Source of the DNA: CBDBJK01 sp965206395
GTDB lineage: Bacteria; Chloroflexota; Dehalococcoidia; Lucifugimonadales; CATOSD01
DNA length: 64,000 nt
Assembly (NCBI GenBank): GCA_965206395.1
Contig: CBDBJK010000038.1
Location: forward strand, 558,001-622,000
Reading direction: 5' to 3'
The notes below the pieces were generated by a model, which was not told the DNA's origin, searched no databases, and saw nothing but the letters and a program-made list of their open reading frames with translations. The position numbers and the translations under genes were made by a program. Shown here one piece after another: positions 63,366 through 64,000 of this stretch; within the stretch, counting starts at the first letter, position 1, and the number at the start of each line of letters is the position of its first letter.

Positions 63366-64000
63366 CTAGGGATGCTCTGAACAATCGGCTTCAGGCTGGG
63401 CCGAGTTGACCGGAGTGGTTTTGGGGGCGTTAAATTGCCTCATGGCACCGTGGTGAGGGTTATTGTCGGCCTACAACCGGCCCTGACAGGGCCTTTCGCC
63501 GCCCTTAGCCCTGATTTTGGGCGCACTTATACAAGGTCTCACGCCGCCAGGTACTGTTCGGCCCTCATCAAGTTGGCAAACCCCAGCAGCGTCATCAGCC
63601 GCTGCGTGTTCTTGGACAGCCCCCTGTAGCGGACCTTGGCGTAGCCGAAGTGCCGCTTGATGTACAGGAACGGATGCTCCACCTTAGCTCTGACCGACGC
63701 TTTGCGCTTCTCCGACACCGCCTCAGGGCTCCCAGGCTCCAGCTTCCGACGCTGGCCGGGCCTCATCGCCACCTGCCACTCCACGTCCAAGCCCCGGTTC
63801 CCCGGCCTCTTGTCAACTCCCTGATACCCAGCATCTCCCCACACCTGAGACTCCCCACCGTGCAGCAACCGGGGCAACTCAGTCAGGTCATGCACGTTCG
63901 CAGATGTCGTGGTCATGCTGTGCACCACTCCCGTCTGCGAGTCCACACCGATGTGCACCTTCATCCCGAAGTGCCACTCGTTACCCTTCTTCGTCTGGTG
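63366..64000 (-). mobile_element. IS5-family insertion sequence, copy 2 (runs off the window)
   Basis: It starts after CTAG at 63366-63369 with GGATGCTCTGAA and matches 37880-38510 of copy 1 in inverted orientation without differences that I noticed. The rest lies beyond the window. Confidence 0.95.
63539..64000 (-). CDS. IS5-family transposase, C-terminal part (partial at window edge)
   Basis: The last 153 residues of the transposase seen at 37391-38341: HFGMKVHIGVDSQTGVVHSM, the second catalytic Asp in QVWGDAGYQG and the Glu in RAKVEHPFLYIK. The N-terminal half is outside the window, so intactness cannot be judged. Confidence 0.93.
   Translation of the reverse strand, partial: HQTKKGNEWHFGMKVHIGVDSQTGVVHSMTTTSANVHDLTELPRLLHGGESQVWGDAGYQGVDKRPGNRGLDVEWQVAMRPGQRRKLEPGSPEAVSEKRKASVRAKVEHPFLYIKRHFGYAKVRYRGLSKNTQRLMTLLGFANLMRAEQYLAA

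Noticed and set aside
37310..64000. 26-kb composite transposon between inverted IS5 copies
   Set aside because: Copy 1 has its own intact CTAG duplication on both sides, showing independent insertion; the content is ordinary chromosomal genes.
1..64000. tRNA, rRNA or CRISPR loci
   Set aside because: I found no cloverleaf with a T-loop motif, no rRNA-like stretch and no regularly spaced short repeats on either strand by eye; small RNAs cannot be excluded.

Overview
This is a 64 kb chromosomal window from a bacterium of moderate GC content. The gene set points to the Chloroflexota, most likely a SAR202 or Dehalococcoidia-like lineage. It combines housekeeping genes (metG, a polyprenyl diphosphate synthase, rsmI, ftsZ, typA) with many catabolic paralogue types: CaiB-type CoA transferase, SDRs, an enolase-superfamily dehydratase, CitE-like lyase, amidohydrolases, MmgE/PrpD, GMC oxidoreductase, NIPSNAP and SRPBCC proteins. 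The lineage is inferred from gene content, not from a marker-gene tree.

Layout. 1-1.7 kb: an IS630 element truncating a haem peroxidase. 1.9-6.5 kb: CoA transferase, SDR and a GatC/amidase pair whose amidase is frameshifted. 6.6-11.3 kb: a type II NADH dehydrogenase-like flavoprotein with an N-terminal membrane module, translationally coupled to a membrane protein carrying three more copies of that module. That second gene is interrupted by a scrambled IS630/host mosaic. 11.4-15.8 kb: APH-like kinase, a DinB-like protein, a second intact IS630 copy, and an ArsR-SRPBCC-SRPBCC operon with a visible promoter and operator. 16-20.5 kb: a conspicuously GC-rich MmgE/PrpD gene, NIPSNAP and amidohydrolase. 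20.5-30.5 kb: the housekeeping block. 30.7-36.6 kb: CitE-like lyase, enolase-superfamily enzyme, a broken antiporter-rhodanese fusion and gamma-glutamyltransferase.

36.8-43.5 kb is an IS-ridden cluster of three paralogous secreted proteins that share one C-terminal domain. One is split by an IS5-family element and one is truncated by a tandem IS3-family array. 43.6-64 kb holds a secreted protein joined to an MFS remnant, a secreted serine hydrolase, a ricin-like lipoprotein, NIPSNAP-SRPBCC, an SDR split by a third IS630 copy, divergent metallo-hydrolase and MFS genes, a DUF1800-DUF1501-NHL operon, an amidohydrolase, an arylmalonate-decarboxylase-like enzyme, a GMC oxidoreductase, and a second IS5 copy running off the end.

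The most notable new observation is a conserved promoter element found four times between 46.9 and 60.5 kb. It has TTGACA, exactly 17 bp, a TATAGT-like -10, and in three copies about 65 bp of conserved downstream sequence. It lies in front of four functionally different genes, two of them divergent, so it looks like a small unrecognised regulon. The IS insertions sit at CTAG sites, and the interrupted host genes can be rebuilt codon-perfectly. Several single-gene lesions (amidase frameshift, antiporter frameshift plus in-frame TGA, the 8.97-10.30 kb mosaic) may be true decay or consensus errors in a strain-mixed assembly.
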